NCBI GenBank assembly: GCA_033816765.1
Contig: CM066290.1
Location: forward strand, 1,178,001-1,242,000
Direction of reading: 5' to 3'
Source of the DNA: Nothopassalora personata
Taxonomy: Eukaryota > Ascomycota > Dothideomycetes > Mycosphaerellales > Mycosphaerellaceae
Length of the DNA: 64,000 nucleotides
A program made the translations under genes and the position numbers. Shown here in pieces: positions 56,134 through 64,000 of this stretch. The first letter of the stretch is position 1, and the number at the start of each line of letters is the position of its first letter. The notes under the pieces were generated by a model. That model did no database searches. It was not told the origin of the DNA and worked only from the letters and a program-made list of their open reading frames with translations.

Positions 56134-56832
56134 ATGGATACTGACGGTAACAACACTGACCTCACTGGACTCGAAATACCGCTGGCGCAGCAGTCTGTCG
56201 CCACTCCGAGCCAGCAACAACAGCAGACCGAGTCGGCTGCTACCCGAAAGACCAAGAAGCCTGCTGTATCAACTCGCGGCTTTAGCAACATGGTCGGCCG
56301 TAACAACAACGGCACCCCTGGTGTCTCCAAACTTCAAGGCAAGGACGACTACTCGAGATGGGCTGATATGTTACAGTCAGTCCTGCGAGGTGACCTGCTA
56401 TGGGGGTTTGTCGACAAGACTGCCCTCAAGCCGAAGCCCACGAAGCGCAAGAATGAGGAAGACTATGAACTCGAAGAGCGTATCGAGGCATGGGAGGCAA
56501 AGAAGTATCAAGCCCGCGCCCTCATTATTGCTAACTGCAGTCAGTCTATTGCAGACAACTGCAAAGCCTACCAACAACCGGAAGACCTATGGGACCATCT
56601 GAAGTCCACATACGGTCAAACTGGCAAGTCCGAAGAGTACTCGTTGTACCTGGACTTCGAGTCACACACATATGGTGGCTCCAACCTTGACAAGTTCTGC
56701 CAGCAATATCAGTCGAAGCTGGCCAACCTCAAGAACACCGAGTTAGCCATATCAAAGGCTCAAGCTCTCTTCCGCTTCCTGTATCAGATCTCACCATACT
56801 TCCCAACATTCGCGTCCTCAAAGCGTGAATAG
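56134..56832 (+). CDS. gag: Gag N-terminal part of element C
   Basis: 232 residues from ATG 56134 with a typical Copia gag fold (LQGKDDYSRWADMLQSVLRG, DLWDHLKSTYG). The frame stops at TAG 56830-56832, and the next codon continues gag in the same frame (LDKVISDLLDEA). TAG is one CpA-to-TpA step from CAG, and Copia gag-pol is normally one frame, so a nonsense mutation is more likely than a designed stop. Confidence 0.85.
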   Translation: MDTDGNNTDLTGLEIPLAQQSVATPSQQQQQTESAATRKTKKPAVSTRGFSNMVGRNNNGTPGVSKLQGKDDYSRWADMLQSVLRGDLLWGFVDKTALKPKPTKRKNEEDYELEERIEAWEAKKYQARALIIANCSQSIADNCKAYQQPEDLWDHLKSTYGQTGKSEEYSLYLDFESHTYGGSNLDKFCQQYQSKLANLKNTELAISKAQALFRFLYQISPYFPTFASSKRE

Positions 56833-59800
56833 ATGAGGCAGCTTACTGGAAAGATCGAGGACAGTACCACTATCACACTCGACAAGGTGATCAGTGATCT
56901 GCTTGATGAGGCGACTGCGCAACAGTCCGAGTCAGCCAATCTCGCAGTGAAGCAACAAAACAACGCCAACCCTGCCAACCCACAGGGCAACGGCAACACC
57001 CCTCGCGGCGGCGGCGCACCACGTGGTAACGGACGCGGCGGACGAGGAGGTCGTGGAGGCCGCGGCAACGGCAACGGCGCTCGTGGTGGTAATCAGAATG
57101 GTGGTGGCAACAACAACCAACAGCAGAAGCCTCAATACGACCCCTGCAGTGGTTGTGGCATGACCACTCACCAACCAGCTGGTTGCTGGAACCTACACCC
57201 TGAGCTTGCACCTGCTACCTGGAAGAAGAAGCAGCAGGGCAATCAACAACAGCGTCAGCAAGTCAACAACACCACTGACGCACAGCACACTGAGACCGCA
57301 CAGTTTGCGGCTCACGGCGCTACCAACTTCGAGGACTTGATGACTCCATTCAACGGCTCTCACAGCATGTATATGACTGTGGGCCAGGACGACATCATTC
57401 AAGACACCTCAGCGCTGCTTGCAGCGAAGAGCAACACCGACTGGGTTGTGGACTCTGGCTGCACTTCTCACATGACAAACAAGCTGAGCAATATGATGGA
57501 CTACCGGCCCTGCACTGTTCTTATCAAGACAGGCAGTGGCACCATCACTGCTACAGCTTGTGGCATCGTCCAACTGGATCTGTATGGATGCGGCATCACT
57601 GGCTTCTCACAGGTGTTGTACGTACCAGGCCTTGCAGCCAATCTGATTTCGACAGAGGCTCTTCGCCGCAAGGGTGTCTATTATCGCAACGACGAGCAGA
57701 TCCTATTCACAAAGGGGACTGCTGCGCGTACGGTGGCACACTGCTACACCCACAATGGACTGCCATTCTTGAAGATGAAGGACTCAGCGACAGCCCTCAC
57801 TTCGTCCAAGGTCGAGCCATCGATAGCTGCTACAGGAGACCTGTGGCACCGCCGACTTGGACACATCCACAGCCGCAAGTTGCTGCAGCTTCACAACGAC
57901 AAGCGCATCACCATTGTTGGCAACAGTGATAGCGACCTCAGCAAGCACCCACGCGAGTGCATCCCCTGTCGTAAGGGGATGAGTCACAAGGTCTACAACC
58001 GCATTCCGATGGTGCGGCCAACAACACCATACTATATTGTTGCTGTGGATGTTGTCACGGTCCGCAACCTTGGCATTGGCAAGGAGCGTTACTTCACGCT
58101 ATTCACCTGCCTGGCCAGCCTACAACGCACAGTATTCGCTTCCGCACAGAAGGACGGTGCTGCGCAGCATATTCGAGTGGTCCACCGTCATGTGAAGACA
58201 CAATATGGCACAGCAATTGTGATCTTCCGCATAGATGGGGGTGGCGAATATGGAGGACACTCACTCACGCAGCTCTCACGCGATGAGGGCTTCGCTCTTC
58301 AAGTCACAGCACCTCATTCTTCAGAGCAGAATGGTGGTGCGGAAGTCAGCAACCACATCGTTTGTGTCATGGCACGTAAGCTGCTCATCGACGCTGGCCT
58401 TCCACCTAGCCTATGGCCAGAAGCAGTGAAAGCTTCGGTCTATCTTCTTAACTTGACACCAAGTGCAGCAATCAAGGGCCTGTCACCACTAGAAGTTATC
58501 AACGCTTGGCAGGGCACTCAACCAGTGAAGCCTTCCCTGTCACACCTCAAAGCATACGGCTGCCGCGCCTTCGTGTACGACCATAACGTCGGTCGCGGTG
58601 AGAAGTTTGACGCCCGCTCGTTGCAGGGCAAGCTTGTTGGATACGAAAGCCGCACCATCTACCGTGCCTATGTTGCTAAGGCGCATAGAGTGTTCAGAAC
58701 CAAGGACGTTCAATTCATCGAGGGCAACGACCCTATGGCAGCCCAAGACGGTGACTCTGAGACTGAGCAAGATCAAGACGACGAGCTCATCACTCGAGAA
58801 GACATCTTTCCAGTGGAGCGCAACCGCAAGACAGGACTACGGCGAGCAGGTGCTGAGCGCGGTGTGACTCCTGGGGGTGGTGATTCTGGGGGTGTTACAG
58901 CACCGAAGAACATCACCGTCATCGACCGTCCAGCGGACTCACCACTCGAGCAGTCGGATGAGGACCTTTCACAGGAAGTAGTGGACTCCTATCAAGATGA
59001 GACGCCTGACGACTTTCCGGAAGTGCAACCAACAACACCTCCGAGACCTTCTGTTGAGGATGACGATGAAGACGACTTCACGACACCTCCGGCACAGCCA
59101 GCTCGGCAACCTGTGCCACCTACGCCATCAGGTCGGCCACAGCGCAATCGTCGCCCTCCTGCGGAAGTTCGAGACCCATTGAACGGCTATCAATATGAAG
59201 CCAACCGCAAGCAGCGTAGGGCCCTGTGTCACTCACTCAGCAAGACGACCCGCAAGCAACTTGCTGAGATGCCACATGCGACTGTGACTGCTTTCATGGC
59301 AGCAACCGACTGGCCAGATCCAGCAACGGTGCTCATACCGAAGAGCCACAAGGCCGCAATGGCAACACCACAACACGCCGAGTGGCGTGCAGCCGAAGAA
59401 GCTGAATTCGCCAGTCTCGAGCAATACGAGACATGGCTGTACAAGGACAAGACAACACTGCCAACTGGCACACGTGTGCTGCGTGGCAGATGGGTCTATG
59501 CTATCAAGCTTGATGCCAATGGCAAGATCAGCCGCTTCAAGGCACGCTGGGTAGTCCGTGGTGACACACAACGTGAAGGTGACTACGACGACACGTATGC
59601 AGCAGTGGTGAAGCCATCCACTCTGCGTATGCTATACGCACTGATCGCACACTACGACCTCGAGTGTCAGCAGTACGATATCATGACTGCTTTCCTCAAC
59701 GCTATCATCACAGGCCGGAAGGTCTACGTCGAAATGCCACATGGCTTTGAACATAGCAACAAAGTATGTGAGCTGCGACGTGCTCTGTATGGATTGAAGC

Positions 59801-60915
59801 AGTCACCACTGTTGTGGTACCAGGAGCTCAGCAAATACCTGCGCTCACTGCGCTTCATTCCAATCATGAGCGACATCTGCGTGTTCAAGCACGAGGTGTC
59901 AGGCTCCATCATTGTCATCTACGTGGACGACCTTCTTATCATCACGAAGGATCGACAAGGCGTAGCGGCAATCGCAGCAACGCTGCAGGACAAGTTCAAG
60001 ATGCGTGAGCTCGGCGACGTCCACCACTACTTGGGGATGCGCATTATACGAGACCGCAAGAAGCGTACGCTGTACATCGTACAAGACGGCTATCTACAGA
60101 AGCTGGCTGACGAGTACAACATCACTGGCAAGCCGCCGAAGGTGCCAATGTATGCGAAGCATCAACACCGTAAGGCGCCGGCTGAGTACGTGGCAGACGC
60201 GACACTGAAGAGCCGCTACCAGAAGGCTACAGGTGAATGTCTCTGGGTGGTCATGATGACCAGACCAGACTGCAGCTATCAAGTCTGTCTGCTGTGCCGC
60301 TTTCTCGCCAACCCAACCGTAGAACACATAGACGCTGTTATGCAGGTCATGAAGTATCTGGTTGGTCACAAGTACCGTGGACTGTGCTTCAAGGGCGCAG
60401 ACACCGAGCACGATCTTCAACTGAAGGGGTACGTTGATGCCTCATGGGGAGACGACCTTGACGATAGGCGATCCACAGGAGCCTTCGTCTTCACGATGCT
60501 GGGGGCACCAACTTCCTGGAAGTCCGGCCGCCAGACTATCGTGACACTGTCATCAACAGAGGCTGAGTATGTCCAACTAACGCTTGGAGCGAAGGAAGCC
60601 ATCAGCATTGGCAACCTGCTCAAGGAGGTGGACTACAAGGGACCGCTATTCCCCATCACCCTGTACGAGGACAACATGCCAGCGATCGACATCACCAAGC
60701 GAAGCAGCGGTGTGGACGGTCGCACTAAGCACATCGACACGCGCTATCACTACATCCGTGAAGCCATTGCCAAGCGCAAGATCACGGTTGACTGGATAGG
60801 CACCAACGACCAGATACCTGACGGCTTCACGAAGGCACTGGATCAATACAAGCACGCCGACTTCGTGCAGCAGCTGAATATGGCTGACTGCGAGGCGGCT
60901 ATCAAGCCTGGTTGA
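56833..60915 (+). CDS. pol: Gag C-terminus plus Pol of element C
   Basis: 1,360 codons in frame with the upstream gag. Order: gag end; Gly/Arg/Asn-rich linker; CCHC knuckle (CSGCGMTTHQPAGC); protease WVVDSGCTSHMT with D207; pre-integrase (WHRRLGHIH...CIPC); integrase catalytic segments AVDVVTV, RIDGGGEYGG and NGGAEVSN; reverse transcriptase with LYGLKQSPLLW and YVDD near residue 1030; and RNase H (DASWGDD, STEAEYVQL, EDNMPAI). Domain order integrase before reverse transcriptase defines Ty1/Copia. All catalytic residues appear intact. Ends TGA, with 283 bp non-coding before the 3' LTR. Confidence 0.92.
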   Translation: MRQLTGKIEDSTTITLDKVISDLLDEATAQQSESANLAVKQQNNANPANPQGNGNTPRGGGAPRGNGRGGRGGRGGRGNGNGARGGNQNGGGNNNQQQKPQYDPCSGCGMTTHQPAGCWNLHPELAPATWKKKQQGNQQQRQQVNNTTDAQHTETAQFAAHGATNFEDLMTPFNGSHSMYMTVGQDDIIQDTSALLAAKSNTDWVVDSGCTSHMTNKLSNMMDYRPCTVLIKTGSGTITATACGIVQLDLYGCGITGFSQVLYVPGLAANLISTEALRRKGVYYRNDEQILFTKGTAARTVAHCYTHNGLPFLKMKDSATALTSSKVEPSIAATGDLWHRRLGHIHSRKLLQLHNDKRITIVGNSDSDLSKHPRECIPCRKGMSHKVYNRIPMVRPTTPYYIVAVDVVTVRNLGIGKERYFTLFTCLASLQRTVFASAQKDGAAQHIRVVHRHVKTQYGTAIVIFRIDGGGEYGGHSLTQLSRDEGFALQVTAPHSSEQNGGAEVSNHIVCVMARKLLIDAGLPPSLWPEAVKASVYLLNLTPSAAIKGLSPLEVINAWQGTQPVKPSLSHLKAYGCRAFVYDHNVGRGEKFDARSLQGKLVGYESRTIYRAYVAKAHRVFRTKDVQFIEGNDPMAAQDGDSETEQDQDDELITREDIFPVERNRKTGLRRAGAERGVTPGGGDSGGVTAPKNITVIDRPADSPLEQSDEDLSQEVVDSYQDETPDDFPEVQPTTPPRPSVEDDDEDDFTTPPAQPARQPVPPTPSGRPQRNRRPPAEVRDPLNGYQYEANRKQRRALCHSLSKTTRKQLAEMPHATVTAFMAATDWPDPATVLIPKSHKAAMATPQHAEWRAAEEAEFASLEQYETWLYKDKTTLPTGTRVLRGRWVYAIKLDANGKISRFKARWVVRGDTQREGDYDDTYAAVVKPSTLRMLYALIAHYDLECQQYDIMTAFLNAIITGRKVYVEMPHGFEHSNKVCELRRALYGLKQSPLLWYQELSKYLRSLRFIPIMSDICVFKHEVSGSIIVIYVDDLLIITKDRQGVAAIAATLQDKFKMRELGDVHHYLGMRIIRDRKKRTLYIVQDGYLQKLADEYNITGKPPKVPMYAKHQHRKAPAEYVADATLKSRYQKATGECLWVVMMTRPDCSYQVCLLCRFLANPTVEHIDAVMQVMKYLVGHKYRGLCFKGADTEHDLQLKGYVDASWGDDLDDRRSTGAFVFTMLGAPTSWKSGRQTIVTLSSTEAEYVQLTLGAKEAISIGNLLKEVDYKGPLFPITLYEDNMPAIDITKRSSGVDGRTKHIDTRYHYIREAIAKRKITVDWIGTNDQIPDGFTKALDQYKHADFVQQLNMADCEAAIKPG

Positions 60916-61198
60916 CACCTATTCTCAGGCCTCTCATTGGACGACAGCAACACTGCGCCAATCGACTCAACTCAACGGCGGTTACTTACTGAGGACCGCG
61001 GTGTCCGTGCAGCCAATTAGCGCACGAGAAACACCTTCAACATTCAGCAACAGCAGCCGCACTGCTACACCGGCACTTCCCGCGCAACCAACGGTATGAC
61101 GACATGGAGGACAGTGACATGGTGAGAGCGAGGGGCGGCATGCTTTCTGTGGGGTGTATACACCTGTTTCAAGCACCTAGAGCCTCGGCATGGGGGTG

Positions 61199-61336
61199 AC
61201 TTGATGCTGGCTGGCTGTGTCCCAGCAGTTCTTTGGATGCCAAGCCACTAGCGCGCTTTCTTGCACTTTCTTATAGCTAGCTGTTCTTCGCATTCTCGTA
61301 GATCCTTCTCAATACATCAATCTACTCACATTATCT
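61199..61336 (+). repeat. 3' LTR of element C
   Basis: 138 bp, followed by duplication ACTAC. Confidence 0.92.
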
Positions 61337-61341
61337 ACTAC

Positions 61342-61565
61342 TACCCGACGCTAAAATCTATCTAATCTTCTATATCTCTAAGCTAGAACCCGCGGACGCT
61401 AAAACACCTTACTAAGAAAGCTTCTATTTCGAGCTAGAAGTAGAAAACGAATTCGAAGTTAAAAAGATCTTAGATAAGAAAGGTTAGCAATATCTTATTA
61501 AGTAGAAAGAATACGATAAATTGGAAAATACCTAGGAACTAGAAAAGAACCTATAAAATTGTTAA
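61342..61565 (+). pseudogene. Ancient chromovirus chromodomain
   Basis: Resumes exactly after element C: LPDAKIY, then EFEVKKILDKKG and a YLIK segment, ending with a NLQNC-like stretch after RIP reversal. It matches the chromodomain that follows integrase in chromoviruses. Confidence 0.78.
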
Positions 61566-61604
61566 TAAAAGATCTAGGAATATAAGAAAGAAAAAACACG
61601 TACC

Positions 61605-62203
61605 TAAGAACTAGAGGGACTAGGATCCGAGGAAGATACGATAGCCTCCTCTAAAGTAGGTTAGGCCTAGAGAGCATTATCCGGAATTAGCGACAACTCC
61701 TCCTACGAAGAAATCGGCATTTAGAAGACCGCTTCTAATTCTTTAGAAGTACCCTCGGGAACGAGAAGATACAACGAAGGGGTAGAAAGCGCTTCTATAC
61801 CCTCGGCTAGAAGTTTCCGTAAATCCTCGAAATCCTTCGTAATTGCCTTCTCCTCCCGCTCTTTAGTAACGCGCAATTATTTACGTAAACGATAAACATT
61901 TAATATTGCCTCCGTTACCTTCTCTTTAGTATCGTTAAGTTCCCGCTTAAGCTTTTAACGTTAATTGCAGAGTCTCTCCTATTCGGTCTAGGTAATAGTT
62001 ATATTATACTTTACGCCTTTCCGGACGTACTCCGAGTAACACTTAAATCGAACGTCTACTATACATCGCGGACGACTCTTCCCTTTAGAAACCCGCGCCT
62101 TTTAACAACCGGTATATAGAGACGGTATTTCGTAACCTTCGGACTCGATACCTAACGCTTAACGTTCTCGACGCTCTTAACAAGTTAGCGGCTCTCTACT
62201 TAT
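61605..62203 (-). pseudogene. Antisense ORF of ancient chromovirus, CX2CX6C motif, RIP-stopped
   Basis: On the strand opposite to pol, between chromodomain and 3' LTR. One frame runs about 200 codons from an ATA (RIP form of ATG) at 62203-62201, without indels. Its stops are all TAA/TAG interpretable as Gln. Near 62038-62005 the codons read TAC-TCG-GAG-TAC and six codons later TAT. Each Tyr codon is one TpG-to-TpA step from Cys, giving CX2CX6C after RVSKGKSRPRCIVDVRFKC. A charged heptad-like helix follows (KLKRELNDTKEKVTEAILNV). No introns needed. It shares position, orientation and motif with the antisense gene of the gypsy element at 21.8 kb. Function unknown. Confidence 0.62.
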
Positions 62204-62270
62204 AGTACGATAAAAATAGACATACCGAAAAAATTAAGACTCGGGACGAGCTTAGCTAAGAGGAGGATAG

Positions 62271-62690
62271 TATTACGGTTTTAAAGAACGAGAAAGAGAG
62301 AGTCCCGCGAGATACGTGCTAGGAATATAGAGACTAGAAGACAAGGTCTAATCGCTTAGACCTCTAACGCAATTAGGTTACGTACGCGACCGCGGCGAAC
62401 CTACGTAGTCGAATACGTAAGGCTAGGCGACTAGATGACTAGACGACCGGTCGACTAGTCGAGTAGTCAACTATAGAGCTAAGATATAGATATAGTAATG
62501 TCTCCTTTATATTTAGGAACGCTAGAGACCCTTATAGTTTTAATACGTTTAACTTATGTTACTATCTTACTAATTAGAATATACTCTTATCTTAATTATT
62601 TATCTTCGCTTAGCTTACTCTAGTCTCTCTAAAGAATACCGCTACGTAACTTAACTTATCTCTTTTAAGACTAGCCCTAGAACGAGACAT
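62271..62690 (+). repeat. 3' LTR of ancient chromovirus
   Basis: About 420 bp, starting TATTACGG after a polypurine tract. The last few bases are rearranged compared with the 5' LTR. Confidence 0.7.
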
Positions 62691-62695
62691 AATAT

Positions 62696-63437
62696 ACCCT
62701 TACTTATAACGGCTATTTTATCGTTTAGTCCTAACTAGATCCTAAGAACCTTACTAAGACTCGATATAAGTATACCCTCTAGACTACTATTTACTACTAG
62801 AACTACTAGAGCCTCTAGAACCCCTCTTATAGGAAGTCGAGTTAATTATAGTACCCTCCTAAAAGTCGTTATTAGTACTAAGACGCTATAGGAACTAACG
62901 AATTAGGGTAGTAACCTTATCCTAAGAGAGGGAGTTAGAGAATAGGAGGCGAACCTTAAGGAGGATAGTTCTAAAACTATTACTAGGAGCCCTAGGGATG
63001 CTTAGGCGCTAGTCTATATTACTAGGGACAAGCTAGGTAGTATTAACGACTAATGGGTTGTGTTAACCTTAGGTTTAGAGGGGGCGTCCCTTAGGTCCAA
63101 CTTGCCCCAATTTCATTTAGGTTTAATTGGACATTTAGGTAAGCTAGTAGGACCTAGTATAGCTATTAAAGATATATACTGCGTAGCTAAGTATTGTAAG
63201 CGTAGCATTAAGGCATCAATTCAATTCATACCTCTCGAGTAGAGGGCATAGGGGTTTAGGTCCGCTAATCCTCTTGTTTTATCTAGCTACTACGCTGCTC
63301 GTCACGTGACCTGATTTCCCGGTCCCGGGACCGGCAAATACCTCTACTTACATAAGCGCCGCTCCACACCACCACAACTCGGACAGGCCTACATAGGGTA
63401 GTTAGTAGACATAATTTTAGTAGTTAATGAGGGGGGT
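62696..63437. other. RIP-mutated then partly un-mutated sequence, unresolved
   Basis: 62696-63040 is RIP-mutated without recognised domain, and could continue the Copia fragment that starts at 33.7 kb. From about 63040 CpA/TpG reappear. Perfect palindromes GTCACGTGAC (63301-63310) and CCGGTCCCGGGACCGG (63319-63334) occur; the first resembles the CACGTG motif in the LTRs of element B and the TRIM. A G-run (GAGGGGGG) precedes 63438. Confidence 0.4.
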
Positions 63438-63680
63438 TGTTAAGTGTACACCCGGTAGCGTATTAGTATCTAGTTTATAAGGTTAAAATTACGGTTTAAG
63501 GTCTAAGGTTCACGGTCAAGGTTATTACTTAAGGTTAAGGTTTAAGGTTAAGGTTCACGGTTAAGGTCGACTAAGGTCGAAAACACTTAAGGTCTAAGGT
63601 ATTTAGCAATAATCACGGTTACAAGGTCCTATTAAGTAACAACTAGTATTAGCACATTCTAAAGTAAGCACTACGTAATA
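63438..63680 (+). repeat. Possible LTR with degenerate TTAAGG repeats
   Basis: Starts TGTTAAGTG right after a polypurine-like run, so it could be an LTR. About 63480-63600 contains many imperfect units of TTAAGG/GGTTCACGG type. No partner copy in the window. Confidence 0.35.
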
Positions 63681-64000
63681 ATAGATACGGCTGCATTACT
63701 AGAAAAACTTAGTACCTTTACCGACATAGGTAGAGGCTACGAATAGCCTATAAACCCTACGAAAATAGAAGGGGTCTATAGGGATTCTATCCCTTATAAG
63801 GGGATAGAGGAATCGGAGGAAGGGGAAACACCTAAATCTAGTAAAGAAGGGAGGAGCGGAACTAGCGCCGCTAAATTGGGTATAGGTGTAGGAACGAACA
63901 GTACAATTGGAATAGATGCTATAACTGCCCTTTTTAGACGATTAGCAGTAGCAATAGAAAACGCTAGCCCTCGCTTTCCACCTCTAGGAGGTGCTAAGAA
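63681..64000 (+). pseudogene. Gag-like frame, RIP-affected, cut by window end
   Basis: From ATA 63681 (RIP form of ATG) a frame runs to the window end with only one TAG. It is polar, Gly/Ser/Lys-rich, and then reads IDAITALFRRLAVAIENASPRFPP. Style and position suggest the start of a retrotransposon gag, but no domain confirms it. Confidence 0.4.

Larger units (their letters stand above)
55783..61336 (+). mobile_element. Element C: young Ty1/Copia element with one amber codon
   Basis: 5,554 bp with identical 138-bp repeats and target duplication ACTAC at 55778-55782 and 61337-61341. The repeats begin ACTTGATG and end CATTATCT, so the usual TG...CA ends are not obvious. gag-pol is one frame broken by a single TAG. 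Polypurine tract CATGGGGGTG at the right. No RIP. Confidence 0.92.
34307..62690 (+). mobile_element. Ancient RIP-mutated chromovirus hosting five younger insertions
   Basis: Left LTR starts TATTACGG (RIP form of TGTTACGG) and the right LTR starts likewise at 62271. Its pieces run in order and in one direction through the nest: gag, zinc knuckle, protease, reverse transcriptase, RNase H, integrase, chromodomain, antisense ORF, polypurine tract AAGAGGAGGATAG, 3' LTR. Subtracting the five inserts and their duplications leaves about 6,900 bp, a normal size. Left flank AATAC and right flank AATAT may be the target duplication, the second changed by RIP. The exact right end is uncertain by a few bases. 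Confidence 0.88.

Noticed and set aside
63480..63600. Interstitial telomere repeat
   Set aside because: Units are TTAAGG-like and irregular, not TTAGGG, and they sit among retrotransposon remains.

Overview
The window is nuclear DNA of a filamentous ascomycete (Pezizomycotina). A Dothideomycete is likely from gene style, but that is inference. Introns are about 50-60 bp with GT/GC-AG ends and CTGAC or TACTAAC branch sites. Gene families such as a fungal Rhodopsin-domain membrane protein, an Fps1-type aquaglyceroporin and a secreted heme-thiolate peroxidase are typical. Much of the window carries the repeat-induced point mutation (RIP) signature: CpA has become TpA on both strands while CpG, CpC and CpT survive.

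Layout. 0-16.4 kb is a gene island: VMS1 (ribosome quality control, with a GC-AG first intron), a small Copia remnant, an Fps1-like aquaglyceroporin with a hidden first exon, an NTR1/TFIP11 spliceosome-disassembly factor, an acyltransferase-3 membrane enzyme, a two-exon secreted heme-thiolate peroxidase, and a broken BCS1-like AAA ATPase fragment. 16.4-29.7 kb is an old RIP-mutated Copia element (249-bp LTRs, CGTGG target duplication), split by an old reverse-oriented Ty3/gypsy chromovirus (197-bp LTRs, TCTAA duplication). 29.7-33.7 kb is a short host island with one seven-helix Rhodopsin-domain gene. 33.7-64 kb is a transposon nest.

The core of the nest is one RIP-mutated chromovirus (34.3-62.7 kb; about 6.9 kb once insertions are subtracted). 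It was hit by five young elements that carry no RIP: a 1.05-kb TRIM-like element with three 79-bp repeats, two complete chromodomain Ty3/gypsy elements (A, 7.30 kb; B, 7.15 kb), a solo LTR of the host family, and a nearly complete Copia element (C, 5.55 kb). Every young insertion has a 5-bp target duplication, and all four LTR pairs read as identical by eye.

The most interesting signals are two extra genes in the two old chromoviruses. Each lies between the chromodomain and the 3' LTR, on the strand opposite to gag-pol, and encodes a Cys-X2-Cys-X6-Cys motif followed by a predicted helical stretch. In one, two good introns and a TATA box are still readable despite RIP. The old Copia element carries a further 275-codon sense reading frame after pol. 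Elements A and B show candidate -1 ribosomal frameshift signals at the gag-pol junction. Their pol frames continue through the polypurine tract into the 3' LTR; in A this is interrupted by one amber codon. All positions come from reading the sequence by eye; no similarity searches were run.
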